Assembly: GCF_010729305.1 (NCBI RefSeq)
Contig: NZ_AP022574.1
Span: 1,736,001-1,800,000 of the forward strand
Length of the DNA stretch: 64,000 bases
Direction: 5' to 3'
Source: Mycolicibacterium psychrotolerans
GTDB taxonomy: Bacteria; Actinomycetota; Actinomycetes; Mycobacteriales; Mycobacteriaceae
Below the pieces are notes generated by a model. It made no database searches. It saw nothing but the letters and a program-made list of their open reading frames with translations, and was not told where the DNA came from. Of the stretch, positions 27,937-36,916 are shown piece after piece. Each line of letters opens with the position of its first letter. The stretch's first letter is position 1. The position numbers were made by a program, and so were the translations under genes.

Positions 27937-29655
27937 ATGGCCGAGGCGCCGACCCGACACCCCCTCTACGTCTGGGCGTGGGACCTGCTGCGCCTCGACT
28001 TCACCGGGATGGCCTTCGGCGGGCTGTTCTTCTGCATGTCGCTGACGCCGTCGCTGCTGCCGAGGGACTGGTTGTTCCAGGGTCTGATCGGCGGCATCAA
28101 CGCGGCGATCGGGTACGGCATCGGGGTGTTCCTGGCCCGGATGGCGCGCCGGTTCATCCTTGCCGGAAGGTCATGGTGGCCACCGCCGTTGGCGGTGTCA
28201 TCGGCCCTGAAGACCCTCACCGTCGTTCTCGTGCTGACCGCGTGCGTGCTGATGGTCATCCCCGCGGCCGGTTGGCAGCGCCAGGTGTCGGCGCTGATGG
28301 GCATGCAGGGTCCCAGCACGGCGAGCTATCTGCGCACGCTGGTGCTCGCCGCAGTGGTCGGCGGGGCCTGTGTGGCGGTGACGCGGGTGCTCATCGATCT
28401 GATCAAAACCATGGCGCGCTATCTGATCCGGCGGTGGCGGCTCTCCGACGAGTTGGCGCTGTTCATCGGCACGACGATCGTCGTGGTACTGGTGATCACG
28501 CTCGTCAACGGCGTGCTGGTGCGGGGCTTCCTCGCCGGCGCCAACCGGGTGTTCCAGCCGCAGAACGCCACCACGATGGCCGGCGTCATCCAGCCGCAAG
28601 CGCCCGAAAGATCGGGTAGCCCCGAATCGTTCGCGCCGTGGGACACGCTCGGCTATCAGGGCCGCGCCTTCGTGGGTACCGGGCCCGACGCGGCTGAACT
28701 CACCCGGATCAACGGCACGCCGGCCAAGGAACCCGTCCGGGTCTACGTCGGTCTGCAGACCGCCGACACCGACGACGCCCGGATGGCGGTGCTACTCAGC
28801 GAACTCCAACGCAGCGGCGCCTTCGAGCGCAAGGTCCTCGTCATCGCGCCGACCACCGGCACCGGATGGGTAAACCCGATCGCGGCCAGGTCACTGGAGA
28901 TGATGTACAACGGCGACACCGCGATCGTCGGATCGCAGTATTCGTATCTGCCCAGCTGGATTTCGTTTCTCGGCGATCAACAGAAGTCGGTGGACTTCGG
29001 CCGCAGGATGATCGATGCCATCCACGACCGCTGGGCGACGTTGCCGCCCGATCGGCGCCCCCGCCTGCTGCTGTACGGCGAGAGCCTGGGATCCATGGCG
29101 GGGCAGGGCGCGTTCGACTGGCTGCCCGACATCTCCCGGATGGGTTTCTCCTCGGTGCTGTGGGTCGGGCCGCCCAACGCCAGCTCGCTGTGGCATTCGA
29201 TCACGGTGCGCCGCGATCCGGGCACCCCGGAGGTGAAACCCCGCTACGACAACGGACGCACGGTGCGTTTCTCCCAGGGCAACGACGCGCAGCAGATCGC
29301 GCGCGACGCCGCACCGCCGTGGGACGGCACCAGAGTCCTGTTCTTGCAACATCCCTCGGATCCGATCGTGTGGTGGTCACAGGACCTGCTGTTCAGCAAA
29401 CCCGACTGGCTGTCCGAACCGCCCGGCCGTGACCGCACCGCCTCGATGCGGTGGTACCCGATCGTCACGTTCTGGCAGGTCGCCGCGGACATGACGAACG
29501 CGTCCTCGGTTCCCGGCGGGCACGGGCACAACTACGGCGACTACATCCTCGACGGCTGGGTGGCCGTCGCGCCGCCGCCCGGGTGGACCCCGGCCGACAC
29601 CGAACGTATCCGGACCGCACTGCAGCAGACCGCAGCCGAAGACGGAAGCCAGTGA
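27937..29655 (+). CDS. membrane-anchored alpha/beta hydrolase (Abhydrolase_9 type)
   Basis: 572 residues. The N-terminal ~210 residues hold five to six hydrophobic helices (GGLFFCMSLTPSLLPRDW, TVVLVLTACVLMVIP, ELALFIGTTIVVVLVITLV). The C-terminal domain is a predicted extracytoplasmic alpha/beta hydrolase with nucleophile motif LYGESLGSMAG and a late His in VPGGHGHNYGDY. The pair of domains is the DUF2319-type Abhydrolase_9_N plus Abhydrolase_9 found in actinobacteria. ATG 27937 starts 10 bp after purL; the stop overlaps the CPBP gene (GTGA). Substrate unknown, possibly envelope lipids. Confidence 0.82.
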   Translation: MAEAPTRHPLYVWAWDLLRLDFTGMAFGGLFFCMSLTPSLLPRDWLFQGLIGGINAAIGYGIGVFLARMARRFILAGRSWWPPPLAVSSALKTLTVVLVLTACVLMVIPAAGWQRQVSALMGMQGPSTASYLRTLVLAAVVGGACVAVTRVLIDLIKTMARYLIRRWRLSDELALFIGTTIVVVLVITLVNGVLVRGFLAGANRVFQPQNATTMAGVIQPQAPERSGSPESFAPWDTLGYQGRAFVGTGPDAAELTRINGTPAKEPVRVYVGLQTADTDDARMAVLLSELQRSGAFERKVLVIAPTTGTGWVNPIAARSLEMMYNGDTAIVGSQYSYLPSWISFLGDQQKSVDFGRRMIDAIHDRWATLPPDRRPRLLLYGESLGSMAGQGAFDWLPDISRMGFSSVLWVGPPNASSLWHSITVRRDPGTPEVKPRYDNGRTVRFSQGNDAQQIARDAAPPWDGTRVLFLQHPSDPIVWWSQDLLFSKPDWLSEPPGRDRTASMRWYPIVTFWQVAADMTNASSVPGGHGHNYGDYILDGWVAVAPPPGWTPADTERIRTALQQTAAEDGSQ

Positions 29656-30263
29656 GGCGCGACTGGATTCGGGCCGTGGCGCTGGCCGCGGCCCTGCTGG
29701 GCTGGAGTGCGGTGGCCCCGCGATTTCCGCTGCGGTGGCATCCGGTGCCGCACACCGTTCTCGGGGCCGCCGCCGCGGCGTCGACCCGCTCGTCGCTGGG
29801 CCTGCGTCCGCCCGCGCTGGCCCGTGGACTCCGTTGGGGGAGTGCGGCCGCCGCCACCGTGATCATCGGCGTGGCGGCCGCCACGACGGTGGCGCCGGTG
29901 CGCGCCGGGATCTCGGCAGGCACGCCGCCCGACTCGGCCGCCCGATGGATGTTGCTGCGCATACCGTTCGGAACCGTCTGGTCGGAGGAGACGACGTACC
30001 GCGTCGCGCTCGGGTCCGCGGCCGCGCGGGCATTCGGCGCACCGCGCGGGCGGTGGTTCACCGCAGCGATGTTCGGGCTCTCCCACGTGGCCGATGCGCG
30101 CGCCGCCGGGCAGTCGGTACCCGGCACGGTGGTCGTCACCGGTGCCGCGGGCTGGATCTTCGCCTGGCTGTACGACAGGTCGGGCAGTCTCGCTGCGCCG
30201 ATGCTGGCCCACCTCGCCGTCAACGAAGCGGGAGCCGTTGCCGCCGTGGCACTTCGGCGCTAA
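29652..30263 (+). CDS. CPBP-family intramembrane metalloprotease
   Basis: 203 residues, GTG 29652 overlapping the upstream stop. Several hydrophobic helices carry the CPBP (CAAX protease/bacteriocin-processing) motifs in order: E-E-x-x-x-R as SEETTYR, then the His in GLSHVAD, then HLAVNEAG. These line an intramembrane active site. Counterpart of Rv0804. The substrate is unknown. It ends with a 4-bp overlap against the convergent Mce gene. Confidence 0.85.
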   Translation: MRRDWIRAVALAAALLGWSAVAPRFPLRWHPVPHTVLGAAAAASTRSSLGLRPPALARGLRWGSAAAATVIIGVAAATTVAPVRAGISAGTPPDSAARWMLLRIPFGTVWSEETTYRVALGSAAARAFGAPRGRWFTAAMFGLSHVADARAAGQSVPGTVVVTGAAGWIFAWLYDRSGSLAAPMLAHLAVNEAGAVAAVALRR

Positions 30264-31465
30264 GGGTTGATCGTCGGCTCCCCGACCTGCCGGCCCCACA
30301 CGTACTCGACCAACATCGGCTGCCCGAGCTCCATGTGGTTGTAGGGCGCGATGCTGAAACCGGTGTCCATCACCAGATAGGGGGCCGGCCACAGGTCGCG
30401 GGTGATCTTCTGCCAGCACCCCGGCCGACCCTCCGGACCGCCCCGCGCGTTCACCCGTGGCAGGTTGTCGGGATAGACGAAGGGGTTGCCCGCTCCCATG
30501 ATGGTGCCCGCGGAGCGCAGCGAGTAGCCGTTGTCCCCGCCGAGCACCCGGGCGATCTCCGGACCGACCTTGGCGTAGTTGCGCGTGGTGCAGAAGATCA
30601 TGCCCCGGTAGTCGTCGAGCAATTTCGATGTCGGCAGCAGATCGGCCGCGCCGCGCACGAGGTAGGGCGCGCTGCGGGTGAAGACATCGGTCGCCGGATG
30701 GGCGAATCCGAGCGCCGCCATCAGGGCGGCGTCGATGTCGCCGGAGCCTTCCGACAGCGTGCGCGCGGTGACGACCGCGGCGTCCAGGCCGTCCCAGAGG
30801 TCGCCGGACGCGTCGCTGTAGATGTCGGCCAGCGTGGCGAGCGCACTGACGTCCGAGCGCAGCAGCGGCATCCGCGGATTGAGGTCGTCGAGGATCCGGT
30901 TGCCGTCCTGCAGCGACGTCCCGAGCCGATCCCCGAGCCCGTCCAGCGCGGCGGCGGTGGCGCTCAGTGTCTGGTTCAGCTTCACCGGATCCACCTGCTC
31001 GGCGATCGCGGTGACGGTCTCGAACAGCGTGTTGAACTCCGTCGTCACCGACGCCACGTCGAGTTCGCCGTTCGCCGAAAGATGCTGTGCAGCAGGCGTT
31101 TCCGGTGAACTCAGGGACACGTACTTGTTGCCGAACACCGTGGTGGCGCGGATCTCGACCTCCGCGTTGGCCGGGATGACCGCCAGCGTCCTCGGATCGA
31201 CCTGCACGGTGAGCCTGGCCTGCGGTGTGTCGCCAGCGGCGTCCTGGTCGATGCCGGCCACCCGGCCGATCTCCACACCGTTGAACGTGACCTTGGCGCC
31301 CGGCTCGACGACCAGGCCGGCGCGGTCGGAGACCAGGGTGAGGTCCACGGACCGCCGGAAGTCGCCGCGGAACTGCAGGAACAGCAGCGTGCCCGCGACG
31401 GCGAGGACGACCAGGACCAGCGCGCCCAGCAGTTTGTAGGGCGGCGCGTCCCGGGCTACAGACAC
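30260..31465 (-). CDS. orphan Mce-family protein
   Basis: 401 residues. One N-terminal membrane anchor (LLGALVLVVLAVAGTLLFLQF) is followed by the MCE/MlaD domain (VDLTLVSDRAGLVVEPGAKV, FNGVEIGRVAGI, VFGNKYVSLSSP) and a helical tail, the layout of MceA-type proteins. Mce proteins form cell-wall lipid import assemblies, normally encoded as six genes with two YrbE permeases. Here it stands alone. GTG 31465 is preceded by TAGGTT (31477-31472) at 6 nt. It is divergent from the SCP-like gene with a 16-bp gap. Confidence 0.9.
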   Translation of the reverse strand: MSVARDAPPYKLLGALVLVVLAVAGTLLFLQFRGDFRRSVDLTLVSDRAGLVVEPGAKVTFNGVEIGRVAGIDQDAAGDTPQARLTVQVDPRTLAVIPANAEVEIRATTVFGNKYVSLSSPETPAAQHLSANGELDVASVTTEFNTLFETVTAIAEQVDPVKLNQTLSATAAALDGLGDRLGTSLQDGNRILDDLNPRMPLLRSDVSALATLADIYSDASGDLWDGLDAAVVTARTLSEGSGDIDAALMAALGFAHPATDVFTRSAPYLVRGAADLLPTSKLLDDYRGMIFCTTRNYAKVGPEIARVLGGDNGYSLRSAGTIMGAGNPFVYPDNLPRVNARGGPEGRPGCWQKITRDLWPAPYLVMDTGFSIAPYNHMELGQPMLVEYVWGRQVGEPTINP

Positions 31466-31471
31466 TTTGAG

Positions 31472-31477
31472 AACCTA
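31472..31477 (-). promoter_or_regulatory. candidate -10 box of the orphan mce gene
   Basis: TAGGTT on the minus strand, 6 nt before GTG 31465. Confidence 0.45.
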
Positions 31478-31481
31478 GATC

Positions 31482-31874
31482 ATGGCCGTTCGCCGTACTG
31501 CCGATCCGGCAAAGACCCGTGCCGCGGTGGCGGCGCTGGCCGAGTGGCTCCGTGACGAGAGGGCACCCGCGCCACACCGTACCGAACTCGCCGAGGCCGT
31601 CCGGACGACGGCCAGAACCCTGGCGGCGGTGGCCCCCGGTGCGTCCGTGGAGGTGCGAGTGCCCCCGTTCGTCGCGGTGCAGTGCATCCCGGGCCCGCGA
31701 CACACCCGCGGCACCCCGCCCAACGTCGTCGAGACCGACCCCCGCACCTGGCTGCTGCTGGCCACCGGTCTGCTCACGGTTCCCGAGGCGGCGGCCGCCG
31801 GAACGTTGGCGCTCTCGGGAGCCCGGGCCGTCGACATCGCGTCGGCGCTGCCGCTGGTGGCGCTGCCGGACTGA
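31482..31874 (+). CDS. sterol-carrier-protein-like protein (Rv0807/MSMEG_5817 type)
   Basis: 130 residues. Helical N-terminus (AVRRTADPAKTRAAVAALAEW), then VEVRVPPFVAVQCI and ETDPRTWLLLATGLL followed by GTLALSGARAVDIASALPL. The position just before purF matches Rv0807 and M. smegmatis MSMEG_5817, whose structure resembles sterol carrier protein and which is needed for survival in macrophages. Ligand unknown; a lipid is likely. It is divergent from the orphan mce gene. Confidence 0.8.
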   Translation: MAVRRTADPAKTRAAVAALAEWLRDERAPAPHRTELAEAVRTTARTLAAVAPGASVEVRVPPFVAVQCIPGPRHTRGTPPNVVETDPRTWLLLATGLLTVPEAAAAGTLALSGARAVDIASALPLVALPD

Positions 31875-31957
31875 CGTCGGGAATGGCCGCCCGGATGCGT
31901 TCGTTGTTCTGCGCGGCCACGCGGGTGCATGATTCCGCGTTTCCCGCACGTTCACCG

Positions 31958-31963
31958 TAGACT
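31958..31963 (+). promoter_or_regulatory. candidate -10 box of purF
   Basis: TAGACT would give a start near 31970 and a leader of about 34 nt with a GGGAG ribosome site, so purF is the leadered exception among the purine genes here. Confidence 0.4.
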
Positions 31964-32003
31964 GGCCACCGTCACCCACCGCCCCTAGGGAGCAGCGAAG
32001 ATC

Positions 32004-33545
32004 GTGACCGCCGAGCAGCCCGCGCAGCCAGAGAACGAACCTCGAGAAGAGTGCGGAGTCTTCGGAGTCTGGGCACCCGGCGAGGAAGTGGCGAAACTCA
32101 CGTACTACGGCCTGTATGCCCTGCAGCACAGGGGGCAGGAAGCCGCCGGTATCGCCGTGGCCGACGGCTCACAGGTGCTGGTGTTCAAGGACCTCGGTCT
32201 GGTCAGTCAGGTCTTCGACGAGCAGACCCTGGCCGCGATGCCGGGCCACGTCGCCGTCGGACACTGCCGCTACTCCACCACGGGCTCGACCACCTGGGAG
32301 AACGCACAGCCGGTGTTCCGCAACACCGCTGCGGGCACCGGGGTCGCGCTGGGGCACAACGGAAATCTGGTCAACACCGCCGAATTGGCGGCCCGCGCCC
32401 GGGACCAGGGGCTGATGAGCAACCGCGGCGCTGCCGCTGCCACCACCGACTCCGACATCCTGGGCGCGCTGCTGGCGCACGGCGCGGCCGACTCCTCGCT
32501 GGAGCAGGCGGCACTCGAGCTGCTGCCGACCGTGCGCGGCGCCTTCTGCCTGACCTTCATGGACGAGAACACGCTCTACGCGGCGCGTGACCCCTACGGG
32601 GTGCGTCCGCTGTCACTGGGCCGGCTGGACCGGGGCTGGGTGGTGGCCTCGGAGACCGCCGCGCTCGACATCGTCGGCGCCTCGTTCGTGCGCGACATCG
32701 AGCCGGGCGAGCTGCTGGCCATCGACGCCGACGGGGTGCGCTCGTCACGCTTCGCCAACCCCACGCCGAAAGGCTGTGTGTTCGAGTACGTGTATCTGGC
32801 CCGGCCGGACAGCACGATCGTGGGCCGCTCGGTGCACGCCACCCGCGTCGAGATCGGGCGCCGGCTCGCCCGGGAGAAGCCTGTCGAGGCGGACCTGGTG
32901 ATCGGCGTCCCCGAATCCGGCACACCGGCCGCGGTCGGCTACGCCCAGGAGTCCGGGATCCCCTACGGCCAGGGCCTGATGAAGAACGCCTACGTCGGCC
33001 GGACGTTCATCCAGCCGTCCCAGACGATCCGCCAGCTCGGTATCCGGCTCAAACTCAACCCGCTCAAAGAGGTCATCCGCGGTAAGCGGCTGATCGTCGT
33101 CGACGACTCGATCGTGCGCGGCAACACCCAGCGGGCGCTGATCCGGATGCTGCGCGAGGCCGGTGCGGTCGAGGTGCACGTGCGCATCGCCTCGCCGCCG
33201 GTGAAATGGCCGTGCTTCTACGGCATCGACTTCGCGACACCGGCCGAACTGATCGCCAACGCGGCGAACGCCGAGGGCACCGGGGATGAGATGCTCGACG
33301 CGGTCCGCCACGCGATCGGCGCCGACACGCTCGGCTACATCTCCCAGCACGGCATGATCGCCGCCACCGAGCAGCCCGCGACGCGGCTCTGCTCGGCGTG
33401 CTTCGACGGCGACTACCCGATCGAACTGCCCGGGGAGACGGCGCTGGGCAAGAACGTCATCGAACACATGCTGGCGACCGCGGCACGCACCGGTATCCCG
33501 CTCGCGGCCGACAACGACAACGCCTCGGCGCTGCGACGCCCGTGA
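32004..33545 (+). CDS. purF: amidophosphoribosyltransferase
   Basis: 513 residues. It makes 5-phosphoribosylamine from PRPP and glutamine, the committed step of purine synthesis. The N-terminal nucleophile is Cys17 (REECGVFGVW) behind a 16-residue propeptide that must be cut off. The Ntn glutaminase domain has GHNGNLVN and RYSTTGS; the PRPP loop is LIVVDDSIVRGNT. Cys residues in KWPCFYG and LCSACFDGD fit the 4Fe-4S cluster of the Bacillus-type enzyme. GTG 32004 follows GGGAGCAGCGAAG. Confidence 0.97.
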   Translation: MTAEQPAQPENEPREECGVFGVWAPGEEVAKLTYYGLYALQHRGQEAAGIAVADGSQVLVFKDLGLVSQVFDEQTLAAMPGHVAVGHCRYSTTGSTTWENAQPVFRNTAAGTGVALGHNGNLVNTAELAARARDQGLMSNRGAAAATTDSDILGALLAHGAADSSLEQAALELLPTVRGAFCLTFMDENTLYAARDPYGVRPLSLGRLDRGWVVASETAALDIVGASFVRDIEPGELLAIDADGVRSSRFANPTPKGCVFEYVYLARPDSTIVGRSVHATRVEIGRRLAREKPVEADLVIGVPESGTPAAVGYAQESGIPYGQGLMKNAYVGRTFIQPSQTIRQLGIRLKLNPLKEVIRGKRLIVVDDSIVRGNTQRALIRMLREAGAVEVHVRIASPPVKWPCFYGIDFATPAELIANAANAEGTGDEMLDAVRHAIGADTLGYISQHGMIAATEQPATRLCSACFDGDYPIELPGETALGKNVIEHMLATAARTGIPLAADNDNASALRRP

Positions 33546-33569
33546 CGCCCCCGACGTGGTGCCCCGAAC

Positions 33570-34571
33570 CTATTGCGGCACAACCTTACTGAATCGCAGC
33601 AGATGCCTGCGGCCACCCTTGTGCGCCGCATCCTCCTTCAGCGCGGCGACCACCGCGTCGCGGTACCCGGTCAACCCACCCTGCGGATGCGGTATCACCG
33701 CGTCGATGTCGTGCTCATGGCACACCGCGTCGCATTCGAGGGACTCGACCAGCGGCCGGGCCAGGCCCGAGGGGATGGGTGTCACCAACCCCACCCACAG
33801 GCTCGCGATCGTCGGCGTCAGGAACGGCAGCACGACCATCACCCGGCGGCGCAGACCCGCGACGTCGGCGTAGGTCTGCATCGCGTCGCCGTACTCCATC
33901 ACATCCGGGCCGCCCACGTCCCAGGTGCGTGACTCGGGCACCTCCGCGGTCGCCGCCTCGGCGAGGTAGTACAGGACGTCGTCGATCGAGATCGGCTGGA
34001 TCTTGTTGCGCACCCACTTCGGTGTCGTCATGACCGGCAGCCGGTCGGTCAGGTGCCGCACCATCTCGAACGACGCCGAGCCCGAACCGATGACGATCCC
34101 CGCCTGCAGGACCACCGCCTCCACCGACGACGCCATCAGGATCTCGCCGACCTCGACGCGCGACGCCAGGTGCCGGGACAGCTCCACGCCCTCCGGATGG
34201 AGACCACTGAGATACACCACCCGGCGCACCCCGGCCTTCTCGGCGGCGGCGGCGACGTTGCGGGCCGACCTGGCCTCCTCGGCGACGAAGTCCTTCGACG
34301 TGCCCATCGAATGCACCAGGTAGTAGACGACGTCCATGCCCTCGAACGCCTCGGCGAGCGACTCGGGCTTGGTCAGATCACCCCGCACCACCTCCGCCCG
34401 GCTGCGCCACGGCGCGTCGTCGAGCTTGGCGGGTTTGCGCGCCATCGCCCGCACGGCATGGCCGCGGCCGAGCAACTCGGGCACCAACTGCCCACCGATG
34501 TACCCGGTCGCACCCGTCACCAGGCACTTCACTTGCTCAGCCGACACCAGCACTCCATTCGTCGTCGACAC
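33570..34571 (-). CDS. NmrA/atypical-SDR NAD(P)-binding protein
   Basis: 333 residues. Rossmann motif CLVTGATGYIGGQLVPEL near residue 16, then AEVVRGDLTKPESL and VVYYLVHSMG, as in atypical (a5/NmrA-like) short-chain dehydrogenases. The C-terminal half contains a helix likely to insert in or lie on the membrane (VMVVLPFLTPTIASLWVGLV). GTG 34571 is the longest start; GTG 34532 would place the Rossmann strand right at the N-terminus and is equally possible. It converges on purF with a 24-bp gap. Function unknown. Confidence 0.82.
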   Translation of the reverse strand: MSTTNGVLVSAEQVKCLVTGATGYIGGQLVPELLGRGHAVRAMARKPAKLDDAPWRSRAEVVRGDLTKPESLAEAFEGMDVVYYLVHSMGTSKDFVAEEARSARNVAAAAEKAGVRRVVYLSGLHPEGVELSRHLASRVEVGEILMASSVEAVVLQAGIVIGSGSASFEMVRHLTDRLPVMTTPKWVRNKIQPISIDDVLYYLAEAATAEVPESRTWDVGGPDVMEYGDAMQTYADVAGLRRRVMVVLPFLTPTIASLWVGLVTPIPSGLARPLVESLECDAVCHEHDIDAVIPHPQGGLTGYRDAVVAALKEDAAHKGGRRHLLRFSKVVPQ

Positions 34572-34623
34572 TCGAGAGGAGTTCGGTGCCGATGGGGAGG
34601 TGGATTGCCCGCAAACGGGCTCA

Positions 34624-35088
34624 TTAACCGGACCCGGGCATCGGGCAGCCCGGATCAGCAGCGTCGACCACGAGCGGAACCCCGACCGGATCGGCAGGAT
34701 CGAGCACCGGATTCACATACAGCACCCACATCACCAGCGGGTCCGGACCTTCGTTGCGCCCGGCGTGCACATACCCCGGACCGCTCCTCTCGGTGATCGT
34801 CGAACCCGCCGGATACATCCCGTCGACCGAGCAGTCCGCGGCGTAGTGGGTCAGCGTGCCCGAGCGCACCACCCCGAACACGTCGCCGGGGTGGAAGTGC
34901 CAGCCGGTGCCGCCGCCCGGGGCGATGGTGAGCAGCTTGGCGACATAGTGGCTGTTGTCGGCCGTCGAATCCGACAGCGTGACCGCGTCGACCCCGGCGC
35001 CGGGCGTGGCCGACGCCCCGCCGGGGGCGGCCATCAGCAGCGCGGCGAGCGCCGGCACCGTCGCACACCGGCGCCGCGTCTGTCCCAT
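34624..35088 (-). CDS. secreted cupin-domain protein
   Basis: 154 residues with a signal peptide (VPALAALLMAAPGGASA, cleavage near residue 28). The mature part is a single cupin barrel with GTGWHFHPGDVFGVVRSG (two His and the G-x-x-H-x-H-type motif) and the second motif PGYVHAGRNEGP. One disulfide is possible between DCSVDG and DPGCPM. Metal and substrate are unknown. It lies upstream of the SDR gene on the same strand with a 52-bp gap and is divergent from the DUF2461 gene. Confidence 0.82.
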   Translation of the reverse strand: MGQTRRRCATVPALAALLMAAPGGASATPGAGVDAVTLSDSTADNSHYVAKLLTIAPGGGTGWHFHPGDVFGVVRSGTLTHYAADCSVDGMYPAGSTITERSGPGYVHAGRNEGPDPLVMWVLYVNPVLDPADPVGVPLVVDAADPGCPMPGSG

Positions 35089-35157
35089 GGTCAGTCAGGA
35101 TCGCACAGCGATAACCCGCACCCGGGCGTTTGCCCGGGGATGACCCACAATGGCGTC

Positions 35158-35775
35158 ATGGCGTTTCGCGGCTGGCCCATCGAGGCGGTGGAGTTCTACG
35201 AGGGTCTCGAGGCCGACAACTCCAAGGTCTACTGGCAGGACCATCGGGAGATCTACGACCGCCATGTGAAGGCGCCGATGGAGGAACTGCTCGCCGAGCT
35301 CGCCGACGAGTTCGGCCCCGGCTCGATGTTCCGGCCGTACCGCGACGTGCGGTTCAGCGCGGACAAGAGCCCCTACAAGACCACCTGCGCCGCGCGGATC
35401 GGTGCCGGCTACGTGTCGTTCTCGGCCGACGGGCTGTCCGCAGGCAGCGGGCTGTACATGCCGGAGCCTGCGGCGCTGCAACGCTTCCGGGCGGCTGTCC
35501 ACGATCCGGACTCCGGAACCGAACTGGCCGGCATCGTCGCGGCCCTGCGGGCGGCCGGCTACCAGATCACGGCGCATGACGTGCTCAAGACCGCCCCCCG
35601 GGGATACCCCGCCGACCATCCGCGGATCGAGCTGCTGAGGCACAAGGGCCTCGCGATGATGAAAAGCTGGCCGGTCGGCGCCTGGCTCGGCACCCGCAGA
35701 GCCAAAGATCGCGTGGTCACGACACTGCGTGCCGCCGTCCCGCTGGGGCAGTGGCTGGACCGTCACGTCGGCTAG
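35158..35775 (+). CDS. DUF2461 (TIGR02453) family protein
   Basis: 205 residues. Family signatures are FYEGLEADNSKVYWQDH, the RPYRDVRFSADKSPYKT segment and GLYMPEPAALQRFR. The family is widespread and uncharacterised. ATG 35158 gives the family N-terminus (AFRGWP) and a CACAAT box ends 6 nt before it; an in-frame ATG at 35140 would add six residues and has only GGGG before it. purM follows after 42 bp with its own promoter-like box. Confidence 0.85.
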   Translation: MAFRGWPIEAVEFYEGLEADNSKVYWQDHREIYDRHVKAPMEELLAELADEFGPGSMFRPYRDVRFSADKSPYKTTCAARIGAGYVSFSADGLSAGSGLYMPEPAALQRFRAAVHDPDSGTELAGIVAALRAAGYQITAHDVLKTAPRGYPADHPRIELLRHKGLAMMKSWPVGAWLGTRRAKDRVVTTLRAAVPLGQWLDRHVG

Positions 35776-35803
35776 GGCCGTACCGGCCGGCGCGGCAGAC
35801 CGG

Positions 35804-35809
35804 TAACCT
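35804..35809 (+). promoter_or_regulatory. candidate -10 box of purM
   Basis: TAACCT ends 8 nt before ATG 35818. Confidence 0.45.
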
Positions 35810-35817
35810 TGGGGCCG

Positions 35818-36891
35818 ATGACCGATCGCGCCGAACAACACGGCATTTCCTACGCGTCGGCCGGGGTCGACATCGAAGCAGGCGACCGCGCTGTCGAGCT
35901 GTTCAAGCCGCTCGCCAAGAAGGCCACCCGGCCCGAGGTGCGCGGCGGCCTTGGCGGGTTCGCCGGGCTGTTCGCGCTGCGTGGCGGCTACCGCGAGCCC
36001 CTGCTGGCTTCGTCGACCGACGGCGTGGGTACCAAGCTCGCCGTCGCCCAGGCGATGGACAAGCACGACACCGTCGGCATCGACCTGGTCGCCATGGTGG
36101 TCGACGACCTCGTGGTGTGCGGCGCCGAGCCGCTGTTCCTGCAGGACTACATCGCGGTCGGACGCACCGTGCCCGAACGGGTCGCCGAGCTGGTGTCCGG
36201 CATCGCCGACGGCTGCGTGATGGCCGGATGCGCGCTGCTGGGCGGCGAGACGGCCGAACATCCCGGCCTGATGGCCCCCGACCACTACGACATCTCCGCG
36301 ACCGGTATCGGCGTCGTCGAGGCCGACGACGTGCTGGGACCCGACCGGGTCCGCCCCGGCGACGTGCTCATCGCGATGGCCTCGACCGGCCTGCACTCCA
36401 ACGGATACTCGCTGGCCCGCCACGTGCTGCTCGAGATCGACCACATGAACCTGGCCGGCCACGTCGAGGAGTTCGGCCGCACGCTCGGCGAGGAACTGCT
36501 CGAACCCACCCGCATCTACGCCAAGGACTGCCTGGCGCTGGCCGCGGAAACTCAGGTCCGCACGTTCTGCCACGTCACCGGTGGTGGGCTGGCGGGCAAT
36601 CTGGAGCGCGTCATCCCGCACGGTCTGGTCGCCCAGCTCGACCGCGGTACCTGGACCCCGGCTCCCGTCTTCGGCATGATCGCCCAGCGCGGCCGCATCG
36701 AACGAGCCGAGATGGAGAAAACGTTCAACATGGGGGTCGGGATGGTGGCCGTCGTGGCGCCGGAGGACACCGACCGCGCACTGGCCGTGCTGACTGCCCG
36801 GCACCTGAACTGCTGGACCCTGGGAAGCATCGAGAAGGGCAGCAAGGATGGGTCACGAGCAGTGCTGGTGGGCCAGCACCCGCGGTTCTAG
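35818..36891 (+). CDS. purM: AIR synthetase (FGAM cyclo-ligase)
   Basis: 357 residues. It closes the imidazole ring of FGAM with ATP. Conserved segments: ISYASAGVDIEAGDRAVELFK at the N-terminus (split here as ISYASAGVDI and AGDRAVELFK), LLASSTDGVGTKLAVA with the ATP site, GGETAEHPGL and ATGIGVVE. ATG 35818 gives the family-type start; an upstream in-frame TTG at 35809 lies inside the -10 box. With purF it forms the second purine cluster of the window. Confidence 0.97.
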   Translation: MTDRAEQHGISYASAGVDIEAGDRAVELFKPLAKKATRPEVRGGLGGFAGLFALRGGYREPLLASSTDGVGTKLAVAQAMDKHDTVGIDLVAMVVDDLVVCGAEPLFLQDYIAVGRTVPERVAELVSGIADGCVMAGCALLGGETAEHPGLMAPDHYDISATGIGVVEADDVLGPDRVRPGDVLIAMASTGLHSNGYSLARHVLLEIDHMNLAGHVEEFGRTLGEELLEPTRIYAKDCLALAAETQVRTFCHVTGGGLAGNLERVIPHGLVAQLDRGTWTPAPVFGMIAQRGRIERAEMEKTFNMGVGMVAVVAPEDTDRALAVLTARHLNCWTLGSIEKGSKDGSRAVLVGQHPRF

Positions 36892-36916
36892 CCGCGGAGT
36901 GCCGACCAACGGGCGG

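Noticed and set aside
31475-31930. 151-codon minus-strand frame over the SCP-like gene
   Set aside because: Shadow of the plus-strand gene; Ser/Arg/Ala-rich and without motifs.
29541-32129. 862-codon open frame on the minus strand across the hydrolase, CPBP and Mce genes
   Set aside because: Its composition is Arg/Gly/Pro/His-rich and it is a shadow of three well-supported genes in other frames; high GC leaves few stops.
34336-35157. upstream extension of the DUF2461 frame
   Set aside because: It runs antisense to the cupin and SDR genes and lacks any conserved sequence before residue MAFRGWP.
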